DNA of 64,000 bases from positions 62,001 through 126,000 of the forward strand of contig KV918938.1 of NCBI GenBank assembly GCA_002049455.2. Reading direction: 5' to 3'. Below are positions 45,514 to 55,456 of the stretch, piece by piece. Every line of letters starts with the position of its first letter. The stretch's first letter is position 1. The stretch comes from Porphyra umbilicalis. Taxonomy: Eukaryota; Rhodophyta; Bangiophyceae; Bangiales; Bangiaceae. The translations under genes and the position numbers were made by a program. Under the pieces are notes generated by a model. The model was not told the origin of the DNA. It was given only the letters and a program-made list of their open reading frames with translations, and made no database searches.

Positions 45514-47076
45514 TCACTCTTCATCATCCCCCCCAGTCAAGGCCACGTGAACCGTCTGGTCAGTGGCCTCAGCATCAGTCTGTGCCGTCAGCCAGCGCCG
45601 CACCGCCAGGACCTGTTCCTGGCCACTGAGGCCGTCAAACTCATGCTCAAGGGAGGTATTGGCCGTCATGGACACCAAGTGGGACACATCCATGTCGGCC
45701 GGCTCGGCCACAACTTGGATGTCGCTCAGGTAGAGACTCAGACGAGGAACTGCTTCAGTGGGCAGGCAATCCGCCTTAAACCAGCAGCGCACGATCTGGT
45801 CCCCAAAAATCTCATCCCACTCCTCAACAATGAACTTGGCCGCATCTCGCAGGTGAGCTTGGCCCCCCTCGTCAAGGCCCCCACCGCCTGCAACTCGAGG
45901 GTCGGCGTCCCCATTGTGCAGAAGGGATTCCAAGTTGCAGACAACGCGGTAAAGAAGCCGCTTCTTGCACCGGTTCTTCAGGAGCACGATGATGCCGGCA
46001 TCCAGCGGCTGGTACACAGCGGTCGTGTTCGGGGGCAGCTGGATGGTAGTGACCTGCAGGTGCGAGGTGGAGCTATTGCAGCCAAGGTTGCACAATCAAG
46101 TAGACATCATGCACGGTGCGCTCTTGGACAACCGGCACGAACACCTCTTCGAACCAGCGCTTGAAGATAGAAGCGTCAGTCCAAGCTGACTTCTGCGAGA
46201 AGTACGGCAGCGAGCTCGCGTTGCCCTCGCCTTGGAAGCACACCGGCTGAGCTACCTTGCCAATCATCGTGACCGGCTCCTTGTGGGTACCCGTCGCGTT
46301 GCAGCTGAGAGCAAAGGTGACTCGGTCCTTGCTCTTCATCGCCTTCGAGCCACGTGTAGTGCGGCGGTCCTCCGAGGGCACGTATAAGCGCGAAAGTAGC
46401 CCCCGGTATAGCAAACCGGTCTTGTCGACGTTGTGGATCAGGTCGAGATTAACACCCTCAAGCTGCTGGCGGATGGCTGCCATGCACTCAGTTGCCTCCT
46501 ACACGTTGGCCGAAGCGCCGCTGCCATGCAGAGCAACGTTAACAAGGCCATGACGGGACGCCCAACCTGCAAAGCCTTCTGCCGAAGAATTGCAAGAGAC
46601 AAAGGCACACGCTTGCAGCTCCTTGCATGTATTTCCAGGAACCACTCCAGGAGGTCCTTGTCAGCCTGGGGTTACTGCCCCGCTCGCGACTACGCTGGGC
46701 CGCCAGCCGCGCCCTCCGCGGCCCGAGAAAGGAGGCTGTCCTTCTGCTTAATGATCTTTTAGAGCCCGCTGCAGTTGTACTGGTGATCCAGCTGCCGGCT
46801 GATGTATTCGATGGTCCGGCCAACCGCATGCCAGCCAATCACACGCTAATTCGTGTCCAACTTCATCGGCGTGCGGCGCAGGCGAGCGCCCCCGATGCGC
46901 CGGGCCGGCGCGCGCGCCGCAGACAGGGATGCCAAGACAGCATTGGCCGTCACGGCCGCGGCCCGAGCGGCCGCCCTCACGCTCTGGGTGTGCTCCGCAG
47001 TCAATGCCTGGCTATGATCCGCCAAGACCGCCTTAGCCGCGGCAGCGGCGGCATCAATAGCACTGGAGAGTGTCAT
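45514..47076 (-). pseudogene. Pogo/Tigger (DDE_1) transposase, frameshifted, five internal TAA/TAG
   Basis: From ATG 47076 the frame shows the N-terminal DNA-binding region (RVIGWHA, KIIKQKDSLLSRAAEGA) and CENP-B-type helix region (DLLEWFLEIHARSCKRVPLS, LRQKAL). It is crossed by TAG 46848, TAA 46761, TAG 46692 and TAA 46674 with no frameshift. A frameshift near 46560 leads to FAGWASRHGLVNVALHG, a fifth TAG (46501-46499), and the first catalytic Asp in NVDKTGLLY. A second frameshift at about 46090, apparently a 2-base loss, destroys the second catalytic Asp of the DN motif. The last frame has LPPNTTAVYQPLDAGI and ends in TGA 45516-45514. It is inactive because of the frameshifts, whatever the code. 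Confidence 0.85.
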
Positions 47077-47129
47077 GCTGGTATGAGGATGGCCTTGGGA
47101 ACGAGTGGTGCGGTGCGGTGGGTAGGGAG

Positions 47130-47612
47130 AGGAGTGTAGCACAATGAATCGCGATCACCTCGGAGAGAAGGGAAGTACCGGCCGTCCTAGCCGCTCGTGC
47201 GTCACCCGCTATGGGACTCGAGGTCCAGGAAGTCAGGCCGACCGAAACGCCAAGACAAACAGGCACGGTTTACTTGCCGGCGACGACGGTGGCTCCCACC
47301 GTCGTCGCCCTTCTTCCTTAAAGGGCGGTAACCACTGCGCGGGGACCGGGGCCACTAGTTGGCCCGGTCCCGCGCTGCCAAATACCTACGATGCGGATAA
47401 TTCCCTCCAATGCATGACACTACCCAATCTGGATTGACACGCCCCGCTGTCAGCACCGGACAATGCGACGAGCTCACCCAGACACGGGTGCCGCAGGCGC
47501 TCACACGCGGCAGTGGCTCGCCACGAAGGCGACACACCACCGATTACCCGGCTTCCGAGTACCAGTGCCCACAGCTAAGAGTACAACGCCTCTGGCGTAG
47601 TACTACAAGGAG
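47130..47612 (-). mobile_element. Solo Gypsy LTR with 5-bp target duplication
   Basis: 47135-47607 starts TGTAG and ends CTACA and matches, in reverse orientation, the LTRs at 50622-51247 and 62122-62747 (shared GCTATGGGACTCGAGGTCC). AGGAG flanks both sides (47130-47134 and 47608-47612). At 473 bp it is shorter than the 626-bp full LTR, with deletions in the LTR's 5' part. It arose by LTR-LTR recombination and lies inside the pogo element, upstream of its transposase. Confidence 0.9.
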
Positions 47613-47975
47613 CATGGGGGTGGTCGGTGCAGACGAATGAGGCCTACGTCGGCTGGATCGGCTTGGACGTCAGCGGAGCTCCGATCGCGAACGGCAGGGG
47701 TTATATACTGATCCGTGGAGTTCAAGTAAATCGTTTTGTATTATATCAAGTACAAAAACAGGGGAAAAGGGCGTTTGAATTTCACATTCCTCGATCTCTC
47801 GGGCTCTGTGGTGCCTCTGTGGTCCCGGTTATATTCACTGTGGATATATCCGGGACGGATATAACTGAATAATGACTTTAACAATGTCGGGGTCGTATCT
47901 CGGAAAAAACGACCCACGATGACACGTGGGCTACAAGAGATCGTGGGTGGGGCTATAAGAGATCATAAAGGCTCT

Positions 47976-48160
47976 CTGGGGGGGTGTTGGGGCGGGGGGC
48001 GTTCGGGGGATCTGGGGGGTGCTCGAGGGGGAGCTGGGGGAGGTGCTGGGGGGAATGCTAGGCGGGGGATGGGGGGGGGATTGTGGGAGGGGTTGGGGGG
48101 GGTTTTGGGGGGGTTGGGGGGGGGTTGGGTGGGGTTGGGGTGGGGGCGCAATTTTGCATC
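47976..48160 (+). repeat. Dense G-run tract (quadruplex-prone)
   Basis: The plus strand has dozens of runs of 3-8 G separated by T, A or C (GGGGGGGTTGGGGGGGGTTGG style). It begins just past the pogo element. No coding content; the open frame here is Gly/Trp-rich and unsupported. Confidence 0.85.
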
Positions 48161-48864
48161 GTGGGCGGGTCGTCAATTTAGACTCACAATGGCCTAACGA
48201 CGTGCTGTTACAGATAGTCGGGGCCCATAGAAGAGACCGTGCGCCAGAGGTTGTGACTAACGGACCGAAAAGCGGCCATCAACAGACAATCAGACACTGC
48301 TCATATGAGAGCTTTCAATCCATGTACTTTAATTGAAACCTCATGCATGGTCGCTGTCTTGGGAGCCGTGTCGGTCAGACTTCAAGGGTTCTGAGCCCTT
48401 TTCATCGTGGTGTCATGCAAGGTGCTGCGGCTGTGTCGTGCTGTACTCATGCTGCCTATCGTCTAGTCATTGAACAGAAAACTGTTGACCGCTGGACCAA
48501 ATCAGAATAATCTAAAAGGTTCATTCGGACCAACTTCGTTCAGAGCTCACATCTGGTGTCATATGAGCATGAAGGAGCCCTTGTTGTACCATGCTGAGCA
48601 CACCGACGTGACCAGGGACTGTTCTCTATCCTACTTGAGCTCCTCGGTCGACTGTCACGTGGTCTTTTTTTTTTCGGACCTCCTGCTGACACGCATAGGA
48701 TGCCTGGGCATGCCTGGTGGCGAAGGGCCACAACTCATGGGTGAGTAGTATGTCAAAAACCATGTCGTGCGGCGCTTGACTTTATCATTCCTCCTGGGTG
48801 AAGTGACATTCCTGATCACGCCTACGCAGGCATACTGGGCTAAATCCCACTCCATCATGCTGTT
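48161..48864. other. No supported gene
   Basis: Near-even base composition with short ORFs only. No repeat, hairpin or motif that I can support. Confidence 0.4.
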
Positions 48865-50229
48865 TTGCACCGACATGTATCCGGCAGCAGTGCCTTTCCG
48901 GGCATACGAGCTTTGTGTGACAACCGCTGCTGCGGCGTTGCCGCGGTGCAAGCTGCTGCTGCCGCCAACGTCACCTGCGCCGCGAATCCCCGGCGCTTGG
49001 TGGCGGCGGCTGGCGCGGCCGCCGTTGCCCTGCCGGCGACCGCCGCCGCTCCACAAGACCGCCGCCGCTGTGCCGCGTTCCCGCGCGGCTTTGGGGCCGG
49101 TGAGTGGGCGGCAGGAAAAGGAGCGTACCCTGCCGCCGCCCGCGCACCCGCCCCCACCGATGCCGTGGTGCAACCAGCAGAGGAGGCGGCCGATCGCGGG
49201 ACCGCTCGCTGCGCCGCGGCCACCAGCGCCGCCTATAGAGGCGCCGGCTGCCGCGCCGCCGGAGCGGCCCCGCCGTCGTTTGCAGCCACACCTCGGTCAT
49301 CTTTCCCGGCTGCCGCCGGCTGGTCAGCCACCTCTAGCGGCGCGCCAGGCGTATTCGATCCGCCGTTGGTGGCAGCGGTGGGGGCGGCGGCGGTGGCAGC
49401 AGTCCCCGTCGACCGGGCCGCCGGCATTGCAACTGACGGCGACGGAGTGCATCCTCGCCTGTTCGCACACGCGCACAACGCCGCGGCTACCTCCTCAGCG
49501 CCCGCGAGCGCCAGCACGGAGGCGCCCATGGCGTCGCGGCCCCCAGCATTGGCGGAAGCGGGTACGCACGCGGCGCCTGCCCAGGGGGCGACGATCATGC
49601 CGCCACTCGCTGGGGTCCTCTGCGGGGGCTGTGGTGGCGACACTACGCGGCCCAGCCCTGTCACCGCCGGCCGGTCATCTTTCCTCAGCGGCGCGGCGCT
49701 GCGCGCGGCGCGGCGGCCGGTGGCCGGGGTGGTGGCGGCGGAAGCCGCGTGGCGGCCCTTGTTGGCAAAGGGAGTCGTGCCGGGGCGTGCCATGCCTTGG
49801 CTTCTCCACCGCACCCCGCCGCCACGGCGCCGCGCCTCACTGGTCGCGGCGCTGTGGGCAGATGGCCATTGGGTGCTGGAGGGGGGGGTGCCGACGCTAC
49901 GTACCCCCCCCACCGCGACCAGCGCAGCGGCGCCCCCCGACAGTGCGCTGCAAGATGCGGCTTGGCAGCCGGCGGCAGCGGTGGCGATGGCGGCGGCAGC
50001 AGCGCTTCCTGCCCAATTGGCTGTCGGAACCGCCGCCGACGGACACACGTCCCCATGCCTCTCGGCCACGGCGCGCGCGGCCGCAGCCGCCACACCAGCG
50101 ACCTGGCCCGCCCGTGAGGCGGCGCCGGCGGCGCGGCCGCTCGTGGGCACGCCGCCGCTGGCATGCAGGCAGCCAGCGCCGAGCATAGGCGCCGACGTTC
50201 GGTCCCCCCTACCTTTCCCATATTCATGA
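48865..50229 (+). CDS. Ala/Pro-rich low-complexity ORF, doubtful
   Basis: ATG at 48865 opens 454 codons to TGA 50227. The product is Ala-dominated with no domain. Frames of 473 (plus) and 345 (minus) codons overlap it, all due to GC-rich low-complexity DNA. It is listed because it is the longest frame here starting with ATG and ending with TGA, but it may be a chance frame. Confidence 0.2.
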   Translation: MHRHVSGSSAFPGIRALCDNRCCGVAAVQAAAAANVTCAANPRRLVAAAGAAAVALPATAAAPQDRRRCAAFPRGFGAGEWAAGKGAYPAAARAPAPTDAVVQPAEEAADRGTARCAAATSAAYRGAGCRAAGAAPPSFAATPRSSFPAAAGWSATSSGAPGVFDPPLVAAVGAAAVAAVPVDRAAGIATDGDGVHPRLFAHAHNAAATSSAPASASTEAPMASRPPALAEAGTHAAPAQGATIMPPLAGVLCGGCGGDTTRPSPVTAGRSSFLSGAALRAARRPVAGVVAAEAAWRPLLAKGVVPGRAMPWLLHRTPPPRRRASLVAALWADGHWVLEGGVPTLRTPPTATSAAAPPDSALQDAAWQPAAAVAMAAAAALPAQLAVGTAADGHTSPCLSATARAAAAATPATWPAREAAPAARPLVGTPPLACRQPAPSIGADVRSPLPFPYS

Positions 50230-50621
50230 CTGGCCGTTTTATCCCCTGAATGCGAGGTCCCCCCGAGCAATAAGGAGGCTACAACGGCATCAAATCGGAT
50301 GAGAAATTGACGTTGAGCAGCAGAACGACGGAAAAGTGGCCCTATCGCAATAGCGTCATGAGGGGGAGTTAGATCTAAATCTTTTACAACTCTATCAACT
50401 CTCAGGCGTTGGAAACGGCCCCCACGATCGATTCTAGAAGTTTAATATCTAGAATAGAACGTGGGTTCGTCTCTCTTCAGATCCTACACGACAATGTCGA
50501 ACGTGCACGCGGCGTTGCCAACGGAGTTCAAGCGAGTTAAAACGCGAATGTACTTGCGTCCGGTTCGGGTTCGCATCCGTTGGCCCCGGGACCAGCGAGT
50601 TGCCAACGGAGTCTCCGATGG

Positions 50622-51247
50622 TGTACTACTACGGGGCCCCGCGCGGACGGGGACCAGCGCGGGGGCGCCAGAGGCGCCGGGGAATGAGGCGACCGGCGAG
50701 GGGCGACGACACCGGCGGCGGTCGTTGTCAGCGGGACGGCGACGCGGGAGCGGGGACGATGGGCCCGCCCAACTGCTCGGCCAAAGCCACCGGGGGAGCG
50801 TACCCGACACGCCGCATCGCGACCCGCGGGCCCCCGTGGGGCCGGGTTGGCGCGCCCGAGAGGGCGCGCCAGGCGACGGCTGACCGGGCGCCACGCGGCT
50901 GGTGCAGCGCGTTGCGCGTGGGATTGTTACTCCCCCTCATCTGTAATGATCGCTTCGGGGGACTTGACATGCATGGAGGGAATTAACTGCATTGGTTGGT
51001 GACGGCCCGGGTCAATTCCCAGTTGGGGAAATTGGACCCGGGCGACGGTTTCCGCCCTTTTTAGCACGAAGGGCGACGACGGTGGGAGGCACCGTGGACG
51101 CCTGCAAGTAAACCGTGTCCCGATGTTTTGGCGTTTTGATCGGCCCGACTTCCCGGACCTCGAGTCCCATAGCGGGTGTCGCGCGAGCGGCTAGGACGGC
51201 CGTTACTTCCCTCCCTCTGAGGTAACTCCCTAGATTGTGGTACTACA
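50622..51247 (+). repeat. 5' LTR
   Basis: Starts TGTACTACTACGG and ends GTGGTACTACA (TG...CA form). Nearly identical to the 3' LTR over 50780-51060, more divergent in the first ~160 bases and in the last ~100. It contains GGACTTGACATGCATGGAGG and a hairpin-like CCCGGGTCAATT...AATTGGACCCGGG at 51006-51038. An antisense frame starting at 50894 runs out of its 5' end into flanking DNA. Confidence 0.95.
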
Positions 51248-51248
51248 T

Positions 51249-51266
51249 TTGGCGCTTCGGGTGAGA
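51249..51266 (+). promoter_or_regulatory. Probable tRNA primer-binding site
   Basis: TGGCGCTTCGGGTGAGAC begins one base after the 5' LTR. It starts with TGG, complementary to the CCA end of a tRNA, with a G discriminator implied. The tRNA itself cannot be named from this window. Confidence 0.65.
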
Positions 51267-51395
51267 CCCGCTGTTCGCACGCCGTGCGTGTCGCGGATCG
51301 ACACCTCTTTCGGTACCAAGAGTCGGGGGAATCTCGTTGGTTGTATTGCGGTGCGGTGATGGAGGACATCCAATCAAAACGCGGGCCCCGCTTCC

Positions 51396-54170
51396 ATGGT
51401 TTGCGGATCTTCCTTGTCTTCCTCGCTTGACGGGGGCGCTCCTCCGTTTGAGATGCCCGGCACTAGCCAGGTGACTGACGCGCCACCGGCGGGAGACCCC
51501 GGGGCAATACCGGCCTTGGGCGCCGTGGCCCCCGTTGGGGGTGGAAGGGCGGTCCTGGTTGGCGGCGGCGGTACGGTGGCGGGTGAGTCGAACTCCACGC
51601 CCAAAGACCCCAGCCGCACGCCGACCACCAGGGCTCGTCCTCCTCCCGGCGCGGGACGGACGTCCACGCTGATGGAGCCCCAGGCAGGGGGCGCGGGGGT
51701 TCACCCTTCTCCCCTGGACGGGCAGTGCCGTGAAAGGGCGCCACCCTTTGGCCCTCCCCGCGTGGACGCGGTGGGCAGTTCATCGGGAACCTTAGATGGC
51801 GGGACCTCCGCGGGCCGGGGGTCGCGTTGACCAATGGACGCGCTGTCGCCGGAGGAGGACGAGCAGCAGCGCCGGGAATCACAGCAAGCGTTCGGCGTCA
51901 CCCCGGTAGAGGTGGCCCGGCCCGGTGGCTGAGGACCACCCGGGACCACTGGTCACTGGACGCGCCGTCCGTGACGGGCGGGTCGGGGCCCAGCTTGCAG
52001 CGGGTCGACGGAGCCGCGGCTCCAGGACTACCTCTGGCGGCGGCCGACCCCGGGCACCTGCGCCACTTGGCTCATGTGTTCCGTGACGCCGCGGAGGAGG
52101 CATCGACCGCGGCATCGGACGGGACCCCGGTCCCGGGGCGCGGCGCGGCCGTTGCCCTGGCCCTCGCGGCGGCCCAGGGACCTTCCCTTGGGACCGCGAG
52201 CGCGGGCGGACCGGCACCCCCGGAACCCGGGTCGGGCACGTCCGGGGAGCGCCCTCAAACGGGGGGCGATACCCAGACGGGGTCCGCCTTGACGGTGACT
52301 GCCTCGCCGGCCGCGCGTCCTGCGCGGCCGCGGTCCCGGAGGGGCGCCGAGTGTCGACACCCTAAGGCGGTTCGCTCTAAGGGCCACCGCCGGCGTCGGA
52401 ACGCCCGACGGGCCCCGTCACCCCCATCTTCAGGGCCCCCCTCGTCGACCGAGAGTGACGAGAGTCCGTCGAGCTCGTCCTCCGCCCCCAGAGGGGGCGG
52501 AGTCGACGGACAGCAAGGACGGCTCGACCTCCTCCTCCGCCACTGGAAGTGACCCCGGGGCGACACGCCGCCGACGGCGGGCACGGGCGGCCGATAAGCG
52601 GCCACAAAGGGCCCTGGTACAAGAAGCGCTGCGCGCCTTCCGGCGGGAGCAGCGGGAGGAAGCGGTGGTCGACCCCCGCTTCAAGGGGCTCCTGTCGCCG
52701 GAACGGTAGCGGCTTGCACAACGAGGAGGCCGCCTACACCTCCCGCAAGGCAACTCCATTTGCGGCATCCGCGCGGACGTCAAGGCCTTGATGCACACCT
52801 TGTGGCAGTCCTGCGGTCGACACCCCGTTGGGGCTGGTGGCGTTCTTTGGGAGCTTCCAGACGGCATGCGACGGCAGCGGGCTGAAAGAGGGTACGGCAG
52901 TGACACTGCTGCAGTTCTTCGTCACGAGCGAGGTGCTCGGGGTGTTCCAGCGCGCCAAGGACACCCACGTCTCGTGCCAGCTCAAGTACAAGCGCGCGGT
53001 CCACGCCCTGCTCAACGAGTACCTCGACGGGGACGACCTGGGGGACCATTTCCTGTCCCTCATGCAAGCATCCCTGGAGAAGTGGGAAGACGAGCACGAG
53101 TTTGCGAACCGCATCCTCGATGCTAACCGTGCCTTGGGCACGGTCCTACACGAGGCCGAGCTGAAGAGTATCCTACTCAAGGGCGTCGGACAGGAAGTCC
53201 GGGCCCTGGGTTGAACTTCAACACCCAGGGCCGGACCTTCTCCAAGCTGCGCAAGTTCCTTGCCAAGACGGTAGCAGCCACCCGTGAGGCCCGGGGTGTT
53301 AGGCTCCAGGCCAAGCCCAAAGAGAGCACCTCCCGGTCTGTCGGGGGCGAAGAACGGGAGCCCCGTCGGACCCGGCCGGCGGCGTCCGTCGCCCTCCCGG
53401 TGGGAGCCGCCTCGGCCGCAGCTGCTCTGTCCGTGACGGACTACGGTACCGAGGTGGAGCGGGCCGAGTGGGCCGCGGTGTTGGCCGCGTCGGCGGCGCC
53501 CGTTGAGTACGGGCCCCCGGGCGACGTCCCGGTATTACCGGTGGACAGTCTGCCGTACGCGTCGGGCTGGCAACAGCAGACCGCGCGGGGCTGGCGCCCG
53601 GAGTTGTACCCCGTTCACACGGGGGCGGGGCGCGGGCGCCGTACCCTGGCGCAGGGCACTCAGGTGCCTCCACGGGCGGGAACCGGCTTCCCGCACTCGG
53701 ACCGCCCTCCGCGGTTTCCCCGTGGCAGGGCGCCTCCACCGCGTGGCGGCGGATGTGGCGGGGTACCCAAGGCGGGGCCCCCGCCCCATTGGCGGGGGGC
53801 CTGCTCGTTCTGTGGCTACCTGGGGCTCTGGGTGTGGGAGTGCCCCGCCCAGTCCCCCGGGGTGCGGGCCCACGGACGCGCGCAGCGCGAGGCAGTCGCA
53901 CCACACCGCAACGGGCGGGGACCAGCGCCGCCGGCACCTCTGCCCCTGGGTGCGGGACCGCCGGTTCCACTGGTACCGCCGGCCGTCGCCACCAATGGGA
54001 CCGTCCCGCCGGGCACGGCCGCTTTCGTCCACGCCGTGGAGACGGATGACCGGGCGTACCCGGACGCAGCAGGCGACGAGGGGGAGAGTTCCTTCGAGGA
54101 GTCTGCCGCGGGCGCCGACGGCGCGGGTCTTGGGGACGGCCGCACCTGCCACGCCCGGGGAAACGAATAA
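51396..54170 (+). pseudogene. Gypsy gag region, frameshifted
   Basis: A Pro/Gly-rich N-terminal part (51396-52552) leads to a capsid-like part in three frames: RALVQEALRAFRREQREEAVVDPRF (52610-52710), crossed by TAG 52707, then TAVTLLQFFVTSEVLGVFQRAKD to LKSILLKGVGQEV (52828-53211), then LNFNTQGRTFSKLRKFLAK. Frame changes fall near 52500, 52825 and 53211. A zinc knuckle near 53800 reads CSFC-GYLG-L-WVWE-C: the CCHC His is replaced by Leu. The frame meets TAA at 54168 and stays open another ~70 codons. Gag normally forms the particle and binds element RNA. Confidence 0.7.
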
Positions 54171-54446
54171 GGGGCGGCCCCCTTAGTGGGCTGCCCACGG
54201 ACGTTGTCCGTCTCAAGGCACACCGGCCCTGCTACATCACGGCGACCCGCCTGCGCCAGGTCCGCAAGCGGCGGGCCTCAGCGGGATTCCCGCCAGCGCC
54301 CGCCTTCTGCCCACGCATCCTCGCGCGGCCCGGGGGGGTCAGTCACACGACAGCGGACGTGCCGGACCGCCGCCCTGTCCCGGCGACGCCGGTAACCAGT
54401 GTTTGCGTGAACCGGCGGTGCTGTGACGAAGGAGGTCACTGATGAT

Positions 54447-55201
54447 CAGGGGTTGTCAGGATTTGGGTTTTGGGGCGTAATAGGATACGGATACACGCCG
54501 ATCCTTCGTATCTGATTACGGATAACTGCCTTAGCTGAGATCCGGATCAGGATATCTGCCTCCGGATTCGGATATTTGAGTAGATTATAATTGTATCCGG
54601 ATACGATTATTGGATGCGAATATATTCCCCCAAGTCCGACGGGCAGCTCAATTAGTGCCCAAGAAGATCGCCATCCAGCCGTTATTTGAGTGCTAAATGG
54701 ACGTCCGTACGACTTGAAATCCACATTTGATTTCAACACCCCAACGGGCGCCGTCGAGGCGGTTTCACGCCCTTTGTGTAAACGGACGTCAGAAAGACCG
54801 TTCTGAATCTCGTGTTACACTCTGAAAACAACGCAATCGGGTCGAGTCGCGTGATTGAACGGTTTCACCCGGGTCGGGCTGCATCGCCGCTTGTCGCTGC
54901 CAAATGTTCGGACTGTAATTCCCTGATTGTCGGCACGCGAAAAGAGAGGTCGACTGTGTTTAACCAGAATTATCCAGGCGCGGCAAGTCTCGTAACCGTA
55001 TATATCTCTGTATCCTGACTCTCATATCTGGGATACAGATCCGATATAATAATCTCGCAATTTTTGTCGGACAGGATACATATATCCTCTCCTCCTTTTC
55101 TCATAATGCCATTTGGATATGCGTCCCCGGCTCGTATCCGAAGTGGATACGGATATAATGTACGGATATCATCCTGATGGATATATCCATGACAACCCCT
55201 G
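54447..55201. mobile_element. hAT-like non-autonomous insertion inside the Gypsy element
   Basis: Ends CAGGGGTTGTCA (54447) and TGACAACCCCTG (55201) are inverted repeats typical of hAT elements. The 755-bp interior is AT-rich, unlike the host element, and full of GGATAC/GGATAT/ATCCG motifs, the kind of subterminal repeats hAT transposases bind. I do not find a matching 8-bp duplication. It separates gag from the protease frame. Confidence 0.75.
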
Positions 55202-55456
55202 GAAACCACCAAGGTCGTCCCTCCGTCACCGCCGGTCGCCACATCGGTACTGGCTCTTGGCCACTCCGACCTCCGGCCGTGTGGTGGCGGGGATGGCATC
55301 CAGGCGGACTCACCCGCCAACGGGGCGTGCATCCGGCAGGGGCTCCGGCGGCGCCTCCGGGGACGCGCCCGGCGCGAGCGGACCCGCTTTCGCCGCCACG
55401 CCACTGCCGTCGCGGACACCACGCGGGCGCCGGGCACCCCGTCCGGGGGCAAGGAT

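Larger units (their letters stand above)
45289..47871. mobile_element. Pogo/Tigger-type transposon with a nested solo LTR
   Basis: Terminal repeats TTCAGATATATCC (45291) and GGATATAACTGAA (ending 47869) are flanked by TA at 45289 and 47870. Between them lies a minus-strand DDE_1 transposase. The element would be about 2.1 kb without the inserted LTR and its target duplication. One-base mismatch between the terminal repeats fits age. Confidence 0.75.

Noticed and set aside
52440-53215. Programmed -1 frameshift at 53211 in gag
   Set aside because: No canonical slippery heptamer or downstream structure is evident, and other frame changes nearby point to ordinary indels.
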